Shown: positions 8,865-17,961 of the stretch, one piece after another
Layout: each line of letters begins with the position of its first letter
Position numbering within the stretch: the first letter of the stretch is position 1
Source of the DNA: an uncultured Alphaproteobacteria bacterium
GTDB taxonomy: Bacteria > Pseudomonadota > Alphaproteobacteria > HIMB59
Length of the DNA: 64,000 nt
Assembly (NCBI GenBank): GCA_902599405.1
Contig: CACKFO010000001.1
Location: forward strand, 1 to 64,000
Direction: 5' to 3'
The notes under the pieces: model-generated
The model's input: only the letters and a program-made list of their open reading frames with translations
Told to the model about the DNA's origin: nothing
The model's database searches: none
Made by a program: the position numbers and the translations under genes

Positions 8865-10179
8865 CCTATCTTTTCTTCAAGACTTTCCAAAAGATTTTAA
8901 CTTTGGAGTTGCTACTTCCTCTTATCAAATTGAAGGAACGATGTATGGCAATTGTGGTAAATCAATTTGGGATGATTTTGCTGAGAGAAAATTGAATGGC
9001 ATTGATGGGAAACTTGCTTGTAATCATATTGAATATTTCAAAGAGGATATTAAACTTATAAAAGACGCGGGTTTTAAGGTCTATCGTTTCTCATTTGCTT
9101 GGCCTAGATTATTTCCAGACAATAATAAAGATGTCAATTTAAAGGGTGTGGATTTTTACAAGCAATTATTAGAAGAAATAAATAATTGTGATTTAGAGGC
9201 TTTCCCAACAATTTATCATTGGGATCTTCCCATAAGATTTCAAAAAATTAAAGGTTGGGAAGATCAAGAAACCTGTAAACATTTTGGAGAATTATCTTTT
9301 TTCATATCAAAAACATTTGGAGATCAATTTGAAAAAATTTCAACCATTAATGAGCCTTGGTGTGTTTCTTGGTTAAGTCATTATTTAGGAGAGCATGCAC
9401 CAGGTATTAAAAATATCCAATCAGCTGCTAAAACTATGCATAATATTTTATTTGCACACTCGCAATCTGTTGAAGCATTAAGGTCATGTAATGATCATCA
9501 GATTGGAATAATTTTAAATAATCAATTTGGTCAACCTATAGATAGTAATGAAGAAAATATTCAAGCAACAAAACTGTTTGATGAGATTCATAATAGATGG
9601 TTTTCCGATGCTATCTTTAAAGGTAAATATCCAGAATTAGCTTTATCCATCCTAGAAAAATACCTCCCAGAAAATTACAAAACACAATTAGAATTAATAT
9701 CTTCACCAATTGACTGGATAGGATTAAATTATTACACCCGGTCTTTAATCAAATATAAAAAATCAAATGATGGTGTCAATTATGAATGTAATAGTGGGAC
9801 GCTAAAAAAAACAGATATGGGGTGGGAATTTTATCCTGAGGGATTGAGCTACTTTATTAAAAGAATTAATAAAGAATACGATAATAATATTCCAATCTAT
9901 ATTACAGAAAATGGGATGGCTAATAATGACAAATTATCTTTAGGAAATAGTATTAAAGATCATGATAGAATAGAATTTTTCAATATACACTTAAAAGAGG
10001 TGTTAGATTGCGTGAATGAAAGATTACCAGTCAAAGGGTATTTTGCTTGGTCATTACTTGATAACTATGAGTGGGCCTTTGGTTACTCTAAAAGATTTGG
10101 TTTAGTTTTTACTGATTTCCAAAACTTTAAGAGAATACCCAAAAATTCTTATTATGAATTTCAAAAATACTTGAAGTAA
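8857..10179 (+). CDS. GH1 family beta-glucosidase
   Basis: A 440-residue (beta/alpha)8 enzyme of glycoside hydrolase family 1. The acid/base Glu166 is in TINEPW and the nucleophile Glu351 in YITENG. The opening FPKDFNFGVATSSYQIEG and the terminal SLLDNYEWAFGY substrate loop are also typical. No signal peptide, so it acts in the cytoplasm. It starts at TTG inside the last codons of the ATPase gene (8-nt overlap); the next in-frame ATG would remove the first strand. An alpha-acting GH4 and a beta-acting GH1 enzyme in one transporter operon suggests that more than one glucoside is imported. Confidence 0.88.
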   Translation: MINLSFLQDFPKDFNFGVATSSYQIEGTMYGNCGKSIWDDFAERKLNGIDGKLACNHIEYFKEDIKLIKDAGFKVYRFSFAWPRLFPDNNKDVNLKGVDFYKQLLEEINNCDLEAFPTIYHWDLPIRFQKIKGWEDQETCKHFGELSFFISKTFGDQFEKISTINEPWCVSWLSHYLGEHAPGIKNIQSAAKTMHNILFAHSQSVEALRSCNDHQIGIILNNQFGQPIDSNEENIQATKLFDEIHNRWFSDAIFKGKYPELALSILEKYLPENYKTQLELISSPIDWIGLNYYTRSLIKYKKSNDGVNYECNSGTLKKTDMGWEFYPEGLSYFIKRINKEYDNNIPIYITENGMANNDKLSLGNSIKDHDRIEFFNIHLKEVLDCVNERLPVKGYFAWSLLDNYEWAFGYSKRFGLVFTDFQNFKRIPKNSYYEFQKYLK

Positions 10180-10183
10180 GTAT

Positions 10184-10918
10184 CTACCTTATACTCCGTC
10201 CACCATCTACTGGTATAGTCAAGCCCGTCATAAAAGATGCACTCTCACTTGCTAAAAAATATATTACATTGGCCACCTCTTTTGGTTTGCCAACTCTTCC
10301 AATGGGATGGTTTTCCTTCATTCTTTTTTGGTACTCTTTCAGTGATAAATCTTTTTTAAAGGAAGCCAACATTGGTGTTTCAATAGCCCCTGGAGCGACA
10401 GCGTTTACTCTGATTTTATTTTTTGTTAAATCCAGAGCAAGTGACGCTGTAAAAGATATTATTGCACTTTTAGAAGTCGCGTATGCCAACATATTTTTAG
10501 CTCCTCTAATACTGTTTATTGATGCAACATTTATAATTGAAGAATTTTTAGCTTTTTTAAGAAAAGGTAAAATATACTTACAAGCAAGAAAGGAGCCTGT
10601 AACATTATTATTTAGATGGTATGACCAATCACTCATAGACGTGGTCTCTAAATTTCCACTCAATCTGACCCCTGCGCTATTCACTAAGACATCAATTTTT
10701 TTAAATTTTTTTTTTATATGTAGAGCTAGATTTTCCCAATCCTTATTCTTAGTAATATCTATGCGATGATATTCGATATCTTTAGTATTTTTGTTATTAT
10801 TATTTTTAAGGTAAGTACCAATAACTTTGTATCCATTATCTAAAAAAATTTTAGATGTGCTTTTTCCGATACCTGACTCAGCGCCTGTTATTAAGACAAC
10901 TCTTTTTTTAGATGTCAA
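10184..10918 (-). CDS. short-chain dehydrogenase/reductase (classical SDR)
   Basis: A 244-residue classical SDR: TGAESGIGKS cofactor loop, NSAG, catalytic Ser in INVASIN, YATSK with the catalytic Tyr and Lys, and VDGGRS at the C-terminus. It probably oxidises a sugar, polyol or inositol-type ring alcohol with NAD(P). It lies 3 nt downstream of the IolD-like gene on the same strand, so the two are likely cotranscribed. The substrate cannot be read from sequence. Confidence 0.8.
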   Translation of the reverse strand: MTSKKRVVLITGAESGIGKSTSKIFLDNGYKVIGTYLKNNNNKNTKDIEYHRIDITKNKDWENLALHIKKKFKKIDVLVNSAGVRLSGNLETTSMSDWSYHLNNNVTGSFLACKYILPFLKKAKNSSIINVASINSIRGAKNMLAYATSKSAIISFTASLALDLTKNKIRVNAVAPGAIETPMLASFKKDLSLKEYQKRMKENHPIGRVGKPKEVANVIYFLASESASFMTGLTIPVDGGRSIR

Positions 10919-10921
10919 AAA

Positions 10922-12766
10922 TTAAACACCTTTACGCTGTTTGCTCTTTCCAGACTCAAAATCCTCGAGGGCAATTTTATTATTATCAGTAATTGGATCT
11001 TGCAATGTGGGGCTTTCCCAAAATGCAGTCCCCTCTAACCATTCATAACCATGAGTTTTAATTGTAATAACATAAGTTTTATCTGAGTCTTTTGCCCTTT
11101 TATAAGCTGCCTCTAGCTCTGAAGTTGAGCTTACAGTCTCTGCATTAGCTCCCATACTTTTTGCGTGATTTTCAAAATCTACAAATTTAAGATTGGTCGC
11201 TCTAGCAGCACGAAGATTACAAATATATTCTTTCCCTCCTTTAGCTAATTGAAGGCGATTAATAACCATGTGCCCTCCATTATCACATACTATAATAATG
11301 AGCTTTTGATCGTATATAACTGAGCTATATATATCTGTATTGTTTAATAAGTAAGAACCATCACCAACAAATACCACCACGTCTTGATCGGGTTTCGCCA
11401 TTTTAATTCCAAGTGCACCTGAAATTTCATATCCCATACAACTAAAACCCCACTCAGTTTCAAATGTATTCAGCTGCTTTGGTTTCCAAACTTGCACGAC
11501 CTCTCCCACAAGTCCTCCTGCTGCTGTTACTACGATATCACTTGGATCTGAATTTCTGTAAACTGCACCTACGGCGTGAGCATATGAGGGCTCCTCTTGA
11601 TTGGTAGGTCCACTTTGTTTTTCAACATAAGCATCCCATTCATTCTTTTCCTTAATTGCTCTTTTATACCAGTCATCAGGAGCTTTCCAATCACCAAGAG
11701 CTTCGGATATTTTCTGAAGACCTACTTTAGCATCGCTTATAACAGGGGTTGCTAAATGTTTTGTAGTATCGTATCGAGCTGTATTTACTGAAACTAATTT
11801 GAAATTAGGATTTTCAAAATTTGCCCATGAGCCTGTGGTAAAATCTGCAAGCTTTGTACCTATAGCTAAAGCTAAGTCGGTATCTTTAGATAAACTATTG
11901 GATGAGCCCTCTCCTAACGCACCAACCGCACTAATATAATAAGGATCATCTTTAGTCATGCAACCAATACCCATTACCGTTGAAGTAACAGGAATGTTAT
12001 GTTTTTTAGCAAATTTTGAGAGTTCTTGCTCTGCTTCAGAGTAGAGAACACCTCCTCCTGAAATAATAATAGGTTGTTTTGAGTTTTTTATTTTTTCGAC
12101 TGCTTGATTAATCTGACTTGGATCTGGATGAACTCTTCTTATCTCGTGTAGTTTTTCTTCGAAAAATACTTCAGGGTAATCAAATGACTCTCCTTGAACA
12201 TCTTGTGACATTGCAATAGTTGCTGGCCCACAGTCAGAGGGGTCAAGCATGACTTGGATAGCTTGAGGAAGAGAAGCAAGAATTTGCTCTGGTCTTGTAA
12301 TTCTATCGAAATACTTTGAAACAGGTTTAAAAGCATCATTTGCGGTTTCAATAGGTGAGTTGAAATTTTCAACTTGTTGCAAAACAGGATCAGGAAATCG
12401 ACTAGCAAAAGTATCTCCTGGTAATAACAATATTGGAAGTCGATTGCTTAGAGCTACTGCTGCAGCTGTAACCATGTTTGTTGCCCCAGGGCCTACTGAT
12501 GAGGTGGCAATAAAAATTTGTTTTCTTCTCATGGCTCTAGCGTATCCAATACCAGTCAAAGCCATACTTTGTTCATGATGACCTCTAAAACCAGGAAGGT
12601 CAGACTGAAACTCTTCCATTGCTTGGCCTAAACAAGCAACATTACCATGGCCATAAATAGCAAATGCTCCTGGGAATAGTGGAGCTTTCTTACCATCTAT
12701 GATAGTTTTTTGCGCAATTAAATATTTAAACAGTGCGTGTGCACAAGACAATTTGATGGTTTTCAT
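10922..12766 (-). CDS. iolD: IolD-type 3D-trihydroxycyclohexane-1,2-dione acylhydrolase (TPP enzyme)
   Basis: A 614-residue thiamine-diphosphate enzyme with three domains: Pyr domain (FPGAFAIYGHGNVACLGQAM, with the catalytic Glu in HHEQSMA), central nucleotide-like domain, and PP domain with the metal motif VGDGSYLLNN. The overall opening matches IolD, which opens the diketo-inositol ring in myo-inositol breakdown. A good ribosome site (GGAGG) precedes the ATG. No other iol genes are in the window except possibly the SDR downstream. A related TPP carboligase or lyase acting on another cyclic polyol is the alternative. Confidence 0.8.
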   Translation of the reverse strand: MKTIKLSCAHALFKYLIAQKTIIDGKKAPLFPGAFAIYGHGNVACLGQAMEEFQSDLPGFRGHHEQSMALTGIGYARAMRRKQIFIATSSVGPGATNMVTAAAVALSNRLPILLLPGDTFASRFPDPVLQQVENFNSPIETANDAFKPVSKYFDRITRPEQILASLPQAIQVMLDPSDCGPATIAMSQDVQGESFDYPEVFFEEKLHEIRRVHPDPSQINQAVEKIKNSKQPIIISGGGVLYSEAEQELSKFAKKHNIPVTSTVMGIGCMTKDDPYYISAVGALGEGSSNSLSKDTDLALAIGTKLADFTTGSWANFENPNFKLVSVNTARYDTTKHLATPVISDAKVGLQKISEALGDWKAPDDWYKRAIKEKNEWDAYVEKQSGPTNQEEPSYAHAVGAVYRNSDPSDIVVTAAGGLVGEVVQVWKPKQLNTFETEWGFSCMGYEISGALGIKMAKPDQDVVVFVGDGSYLLNNTDIYSSVIYDQKLIIIVCDNGGHMVINRLQLAKGGKEYICNLRAARATNLKFVDFENHAKSMGANAETVSSTSELEAAYKRAKDSDKTYVITIKTHGYEWLEGTAFWESPTLQDPITDNNKIALEDFESGKSKQRKGV

Positions 12767-12880
12767 TATTCCTCCAAAAAACTTAACCGTTGAATGATAT
12801 TACACGATAGAAAGATAATTTGAATGAAAAACCTTTATAAATTCGCACTTTTTTGACATAACTTTGTATCAAGAGAAAAT

Positions 12881-13843
12881 ATGAAAGTTGCTGTTCTAGG
12901 TATAGTTGATCCGAAAGGCTTATCGTTTTTGAAAGAAAACGAATTCAAGGTCATTGAAATTGAGAATTTTGAAATACAAAACTTAAGGGAACAATTAGAA
13001 GATGTTGATGGAATTTTATTAAGAACTACAAGACTTGATAAAGAAATTTTACAACATTGTAACAATTTAAAAATTATATCAAGACATGGAGTTGGTTACG
13101 ATAATGTTGATCTTGATTTTCTCAATCAAAATAAAATTGCACTTAGTATTACTTCTACTTCTAATGCTGTAAGTGTTGCCGAACATGTATTATCATTTTT
13201 TATTTATTTAACAAAAAATTTAACTCTATCAGATAGTCTGGTTAAAGAAGGTAACTTTGAAAAAAGATCTCAGTTACCCAATTTTTTTGAATTGTATAAA
13301 AAGAAAGTACTTATTATTGGTTTTGGTAGAATAGGAAAAGAAGTTGCTAAGAGATGTCTCGGATTTGATATGGAAGTATATGTATATGATCCTTTTTTAG
13401 ATAATGAAATAATAATTAGAAATCAATGTATACCGATTGAGAAAAACCAAGGTTTGGCTATATCTGATTTTATTACTATCCATTTACCATTAAATGGAGA
13501 CACTAAGAACTTTATCTCCCAAACAGAATTAAATTTGATGAAGAAAAACTCTATTCTTGTCAATACATCAAGAGGTGGGATCGTTAACGAAAATGACTTA
13601 TGTATAGCTTTAGAGTCAAAAAAAATTCAAGGTGCAGGAATGGATGTGTTTGTATCTGAGCCACCTGATTCCAATCATCCTTTTTTTAAGTTAGATAATA
13701 TTTTACTGACACCTCACAATGCAGCATTAACATTAGAATGTAGGGAAAGGATGTCCTTAGAAGCTTCACAAAATATTGTTTTTTTCTTAAAGTACATGAG
13801 TGAATTAAATGTCGAAAATTTAGTGAATAAAAAATATTTATAA
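12881..13843 (+). CDS. D-isomer-specific 2-hydroxyacid dehydrogenase
   Basis: A 320-residue NAD-dependent enzyme of the D-2-hydroxyacid dehydrogenase family. The nucleotide loop is IIGFGRIGKEVAKR. The catalytic triad is visible as Arg in NTSRGGIVNE, Glu in SEPP and His in LTPHNAAL. SRHGVGYDNVD is the usual substrate-side motif. Candidates are 3-phosphoglycerate-, glyoxylate- or hydroxypyruvate-type reductase; sequence alone does not choose. It converges tail-to-tail with the SMP-30 gene and is divergent from iolD. Confidence 0.82.
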   Translation: MKVAVLGIVDPKGLSFLKENEFKVIEIENFEIQNLREQLEDVDGILLRTTRLDKEILQHCNNLKIISRHGVGYDNVDLDFLNQNKIALSITSTSNAVSVAEHVLSFFIYLTKNLTLSDSLVKEGNFEKRSQLPNFFELYKKKVLIIGFGRIGKEVAKRCLGFDMEVYVYDPFLDNEIIIRNQCIPIEKNQGLAISDFITIHLPLNGDTKNFISQTELNLMKKNSILVNTSRGGIVNENDLCIALESKKIQGAGMDVFVSEPPDSNHPFFKLDNILLTPHNAALTLECRERMSLEASQNIVFFLKYMSELNVENLVNKKYL

Positions 13844-13846
13844 AAA

Positions 13847-14719
13847 TCAAAAATCAGCCAAAAGTTGCTTTGAACCTTGAGTCCCTGTTTTAATTTTATA
13901 GAGATTTCCGTCAGCACTATCATTAATTGGATCTGCTCTTAGAGAGGTTATATATAGAGATGACAAATCAGAATTTCCAAATGCTACACATGTAGGTGTC
14001 CTTGTAGGGAGATCAATTTTTTCAATGATTTTGCCATTTTTTGTATCAATACATATAATACATTTTCCCCTAACCCTTGCTGACCAATAGTTGTCATTAT
14101 TATCCAAAGTGGCGCCATCTGGTTCTCCAACATCTTTGAAAATCATATTTGTTTCTAATTCATTTAGTTTTTTAAAATCTTGATTGTAGCTAAATTTTTG
14201 TATCCGACCAGTTGGTGTGTCTGCAAAATACATAATATTGTCCTTTTGAGAGAAGGCTAGTCCATTAGAGACAGTAATATTTGATAAAAGATGAGTTAAG
14301 GACAAGTCTGGAGCAAGTCTGTAAAGATTTGCAATAGGTTTTCTATTTAATTTATCTGGATCTTCATTATAAGTCCCAAATACAATTCCACCATATGGAT
14401 CTACTTTTGCATCATTTATTCGTGTCTTTTTAATACTAACTTCTACGTCACATATTTTTTCAAAAGATGAAAAATTTTTATTAGAAATTGCAATAAACTT
14501 TGGGAATCCAATTATAAATCCGTCTTTTTTTCTTGGTAAAATAAAACCAGCTCTATCTGGTAAATTAAATTTAAAACTTTGATTACTCTCATCAAGTTTC
14601 CAAATTGTTTTACCCTCGATATCTGTCCAAATTAAGCAATTTTCTTTCGAGTCCCAAAAACAACTTTCTCCAATTAGGTTTTTACAGTCTAGAGCTATTG
14701 AAACCTTATTTATATTCAT
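13847..14719 (-). CDS. SMP-30/gluconolactonase-like lactonase
   Basis: A 290-residue six-bladed beta-propeller of the SMP-30/gluconolactonase/LRE family. Metal ligands fit: Glu in LIGESCFWD, Asn in VSNGLAFS and Asp in EPDGATLD. It hydrolyses a sugar lactone to the aldonic acid and is cytoplasmic (no leader). It sits last in the run of minus-strand genes that begins with the MDR alcohol dehydrogenase, directly after a sugar dehydrogenase that would make lactones, so dehydrogenase and lactonase form a plausible pathway, although they may be in different compartments. Confidence 0.82.
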   Translation of the reverse strand: MNINKVSIALDCKNLIGESCFWDSKENCLIWTDIEGKTIWKLDESNQSFKFNLPDRAGFILPRKKDGFIIGFPKFIAISNKNFSSFEKICDVEVSIKKTRINDAKVDPYGGIVFGTYNEDPDKLNRKPIANLYRLAPDLSLTHLLSNITVSNGLAFSQKDNIMYFADTPTGRIQKFSYNQDFKKLNELETNMIFKDVGEPDGATLDNNDNYWSARVRGKCIICIDTKNGKIIEKIDLPTRTPTCVAFGNSDLSSLYITSLRADPINDSADGNLYKIKTGTQGSKQLLADF

Positions 14720-14754
14720 CTCAAAATAATCTTTATTTCAAACATAGAGAATAG

Positions 14755-15837
14755 TTAGGGTTTAAGAACAAATAAATTTGAGTCCCTTTCATCGGCAATC
14801 ACATATATATTGCCTAGTTGATCTATCTCTATGTCTCTTACTCTTCCAATTTTATCTTTAAAAATTATTTCCTCTTTAACAAATTTATTATCTTTTCTGT
14901 GTAAAACAGAAAGGTATTGATACTTTAGTGAAGATACTAATAGTGAATTTTTCCACTCTGGAAAGGCATCTCCATGATAAAACTTAATACCACTAACTGC
15001 TATTGATGGCACCCAAATAAAATCAGGTTTTATAAATCCAGGCTCCCACGCATTACCGTCACCTATTTTAGTCCCTGAGTAATTAGTGCCACCCCAACCT
15101 ATTTTTTTCCAACCATAATTAGATCCACTTACAACTTTTCCTATGAAGTCGCCTCCTTTAGGTCCATGATTAGATATGTAAATTGAATTTGTTTGAGGAT
15201 CCAATGTCATACCTTGAGGGTTTCTAACACCGATTTGGTATAACTCAGGTAACCAGTTATTGCCTGAAATGAAAGGATTATCGTCAGGTAATTCACCATT
15301 TTTGTGAATTCTGATTATGGCTCCAATAGAGTTTGAAAAGTCTTGGGCAATCATACCCTTACCTCTTTCCCCGATACTAGCATAAAGATAATCATCAAGA
15401 ATTTCTATTCGTGAACCAAAATGCTTACCATTACTGAAGTATGGTAGTGCTTCATAAATAAGTTTTTCATTTATGAGGATATTGTTTTTAAACTCAGCAC
15501 GATAAATGGCAGTAGTGTATTTACCATTTTTTTTAATGGATCCAGAGACCCATATAATATTTTTATCACTTACTATATCTAGGAGTCCTCCTTGTCCATG
15601 TTGAACAAAGGGAATTTTATGATCAATTTTTATTTTTGTATAATCATTTGTATTAACAAGATAAATTTCACCTGATTTTTGTGTGATCAATAACTGATCA
15701 TCCATCCAACTCATACCCCAAGGATTGTTTAACGATACTGGTGTTTTCTCTAAAGTTATAGAATGCGTGTTTGCACTAAATAATAATAGACAAAATATAA
15801 ATAAAAAGGTTTTTTTAAATGAGTTTATTATCTTCAT
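14755..15837 (-). CDS. periplasmic PQQ-dependent aldose sugar dehydrogenase-like protein
   Basis: A 360-residue protein with a signal peptide (FLFIFCLLLFSANTHS) and a beta-propeller of the soluble glucose/aldose dehydrogenase (YliI-like) family. NNPWGMSWMDD, the HGQGGLLDI motif with the likely catalytic His, and RNPQGMTLDP are characteristic. It would oxidise aldoses to lactones in the periplasm with PQQ. No PQQ biosynthesis gene is in the window, so the cofactor may be made elsewhere or scavenged. It overlaps the preceding ATPase gene by 23 nt, showing tight coupling with the transporter. Confidence 0.8.
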   Translation of the reverse strand: MKIINSFKKTFLFIFCLLLFSANTHSITLEKTPVSLNNPWGMSWMDDQLLITQKSGEIYLVNTNDYTKIKIDHKIPFVQHGQGGLLDIVSDKNIIWVSGSIKKNGKYTTAIYRAEFKNNILINEKLIYEALPYFSNGKHFGSRIEILDDYLYASIGERGKGMIAQDFSNSIGAIIRIHKNGELPDDNPFISGNNWLPELYQIGVRNPQGMTLDPQTNSIYISNHGPKGGDFIGKVVSGSNYGWKKIGWGGTNYSGTKIGDGNAWEPGFIKPDFIWVPSIAVSGIKFYHGDAFPEWKNSLLVSSLKYQYLSVLHRKDNKFVKEEIIFKDKIGRVRDIEIDQLGNIYVIADERDSNLFVLKP

Positions 15838-16888
15838 ATATACAGCAATGTTCTGCTGGTAATTTTAGAATAACTTTTTCTGACGGTATGTCTAATTCTC
15901 TTTTAACTTTTGCTTTTATTTTAAATGAGTCAAAAGATGCTGTAACAAGTTTATAATTTCCAAAATCTTCAACTTCAATTACGTCTGCTTCTAATGAATT
16001 ATCACTATGTTCATTTTCAACTGTAATATACTCAGAACGGATTCCTAGTTTTAGGTTTTCCGAATTAGAATTATTAATATTTGTTTGAACTTTGAATGAA
16101 TTAGCTCCTATACTAATTTCGTTTTTAGAACTTGCGGAGCATTCATATAAATTCATTGCAGGTGAACCAATAAAATAACCAACGAATGTTGTTTGAGGTC
16201 TTTCAAAAAGATCCTTTGGTGATCCTGCCTGCACAACTTCACCTTGATCCATGACAATAATATTATCTGCAAATGTCATAGCCTCATTCTGATCATGAGT
16301 TACATATATCAATGTTGTCTTGTACTTATCATTTATTTCTTTTAATTTTCTTCTAAGACGAAATTTTAAGTCAGGATCAATAACTGTCAGTGGTTCATCC
16401 ATTAATATAGCAGCTACATCCTCCCGAACTAAACCTCTTCCGAGAGAAATTAATTGCTTTTGATCTGCTGTTAATCCTTTTGCTCGATTGTTCAAATAAT
16501 CTTGTAAATTCAGTATTTCTGCAACTTCTTTGACTTTTCTTTCTATTTGATCCTCTGGAAACTGTCGACATTTTAGAGGAAAAGCAAGATTTTCGAATAC
16601 TGTCATTGTTCCGTAAATTACTGGAAATTGAAACACTTGGGCGATGTTTCTTTCTTCAGTAATCATTGAGGTTACTTCTCTTTCATCGAAAAATACTTTT
16701 CCATGGGAAGGATTTACTAAACCACTCATAATATTTAACATTGTTGTCTTTCCACAACCTGAGGGGCCAAGCAGTGCATAACGTCCACCATCTGCCCAAG
16801 AAAGAGACATTTCTTTCAAAGCAAATATTGGGTTACTTTCATTGGGCTCATAAGTGTGTGCAATATTATCTAAAATTATTTTAGCCAT
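15815..16888 (-). CDS. ABC transporter ATP-binding protein with degenerate signature motif
   Basis: A 357-residue CUT1 ATPase. Walker A (GPSGCGKTT, 41-49), Walker B (ILMDEP) and switch His198 (YVTHDQNEAM) are intact, but the signature LSGGQ is replaced by LTADQ (139-143). It must pair with the adjacent ATPase, which has a normal LSGGQ. This arrangement resembles the paired GlpS/GlpT ATPases of rhizobial glycerol transporters, by recollection of the family. Its start and the neighbour's stop share a base. The C-terminal regulatory domain is present. Confidence 0.85.
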   Translation of the reverse strand: MAKIILDNIAHTYEPNESNPIFALKEMSLSWADGGRYALLGPSGCGKTTMLNIMSGLVNPSHGKVFFDEREVTSMITEERNIAQVFQFPVIYGTMTVFENLAFPLKCRQFPEDQIERKVKEVAEILNLQDYLNNRAKGLTADQKQLISLGRGLVREDVAAILMDEPLTVIDPDLKFRLRRKLKEINDKYKTTLIYVTHDQNEAMTFADNIIVMDQGEVVQAGSPKDLFERPQTTFVGYFIGSPAMNLYECSASSKNEISIGANSFKVQTNINNSNSENLKLGIRSEYITVENEHSDNSLEADVIEVEDFGNYKLVTASFDSFKIKAKVKRELDIPSEKVILKLPAEHCCIYEDNKLI

Positions 16889-17961
16889 TATTGTTGATAG
16901 GGAGAATGTCGCAGTTCCCCAGACTCCTCGAATAAATAAATTTTTGATTTATCAAAATTAATTTTTACAACCTCATTTGTATTATAGGTTTTTACCTCTT
17001 CAATTGTGGCAACACATTTTAAATTTTTATTACGTAAGTGAAGAAAGGTCTCTGAACCTGATATTTCAGATATTTCTACGTCAAAAGCAAAACCTTGATC
17101 ATCAAGAAATATATCTGTAGCCCTAATGCCTACTAAATACTTCCCATTAGGTACAGACTTGAGTTCATCAGGGATTTGGATTTGAACGCTATCATTCATT
17201 ATCAAAGAATTATCTTGTATAAGACATTTATTGATATTCATTGCAGGGTCATTAGTAATTTCAGCAACTTTAGCAGTTGCAGGATTTTCAAATACATCTT
17301 TAGCTGTACCTGTCTGAAGTATTTTACCTTCATCAATTACAATAATATCACCGTTGAGTTGCATCGCCTCCAAAGGGTCTGTGCTAGCATAAATTAAAAT
17401 TGAGTTTGACTCATCAGATACATTGAAAAGTTTTTTAAATTCCTCTCGAAGGCCCTCTCTTAATTTGTAATCAAGGTTAACGAGAGGTTCATCTAATAAA
17501 AGTATTTTAGCTTTTTTTGCCAGAGACCTTGCGAGAGCAACTCTTTGTTGCTGTCCACCAGATAGTTCTTGGATTTTTCTTGACTCAAAACCGATCAAAC
17601 CAACTTTCTCCATCGCAACTTTGACTTCTTTTTCAATTAAATTTTCATCCATTTTCCTTTGTTTTAGTGGAAAAGCGATGTTATCTCTGACATTTAAATG
17701 CGGATAATTTATAAATTGCTGATACACCATCGCTACATTTCTTTTCCAAACAGGAATTGACAAAAAATCTGTATCTTCAAAATTTATAGATCCCGAGTCA
17801 GGTGTTTGAAGACCAGCAATAGTTTTCAAAAGTGTAGTTTTGCCTGATAAAGTTCTACCTAATATCGTATACATTTTTCCTGAGTCAAATCTCAAACTAA
17901 TATCATTTAAATGGTATTCCTCTGTTGGTTTAAAAGAAATATGGTCAAGCAATAAAGACAT
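16888..17961 (-). CDS. ABC transporter ATP-binding protein with normal signature but no switch histidine
   Basis: A 357-residue CUT1 ATPase. Walker A is GRTLSGKTT (35-43), the signature LSGGQQQRVALARSL is intact (133-137) and Walker B is ILLLDEPLVNLD. The switch histidine is missing: the usual YVTHD reads YASTD, with Thr194 in place of His. Its defect is complementary to the partner at 15815-16888, predicting a heterodimer with one working ATP site. It follows the MalG-like permease with overlapping stop and start. Confidence 0.85.
   Translation of the reverse strand: MSLLLDHISFKPTEEYHLNDISLRFDSGKMYTILGRTLSGKTTLLKTIAGLQTPDSGSINFEDTDFLSIPVWKRNVAMVYQQFINYPHLNVRDNIAFPLKQRKMDENLIEKEVKVAMEKVGLIGFESRKIQELSGGQQQRVALARSLAKKAKILLLDEPLVNLDYKLREGLREEFKKLFNVSDESNSILIYASTDPLEAMQLNGDIIVIDEGKILQTGTAKDVFENPATAKVAEITNDPAMNINKCLIQDNSLIMNDSVQIQIPDELKSVPNGKYLVGIRATDIFLDDQGFAFDVEISEISGSETFLHLRNKNLKCVATIEEVKTYNTNEVVKINFDKSKIYLFEESGELRHSPYQQ

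Noticed and set aside
10269-10769. 166-codon ORF antisense to the SDR gene
   Set aside because: Fully within a well-conserved SDR on the other strand; composition mirrors the SDR codons.
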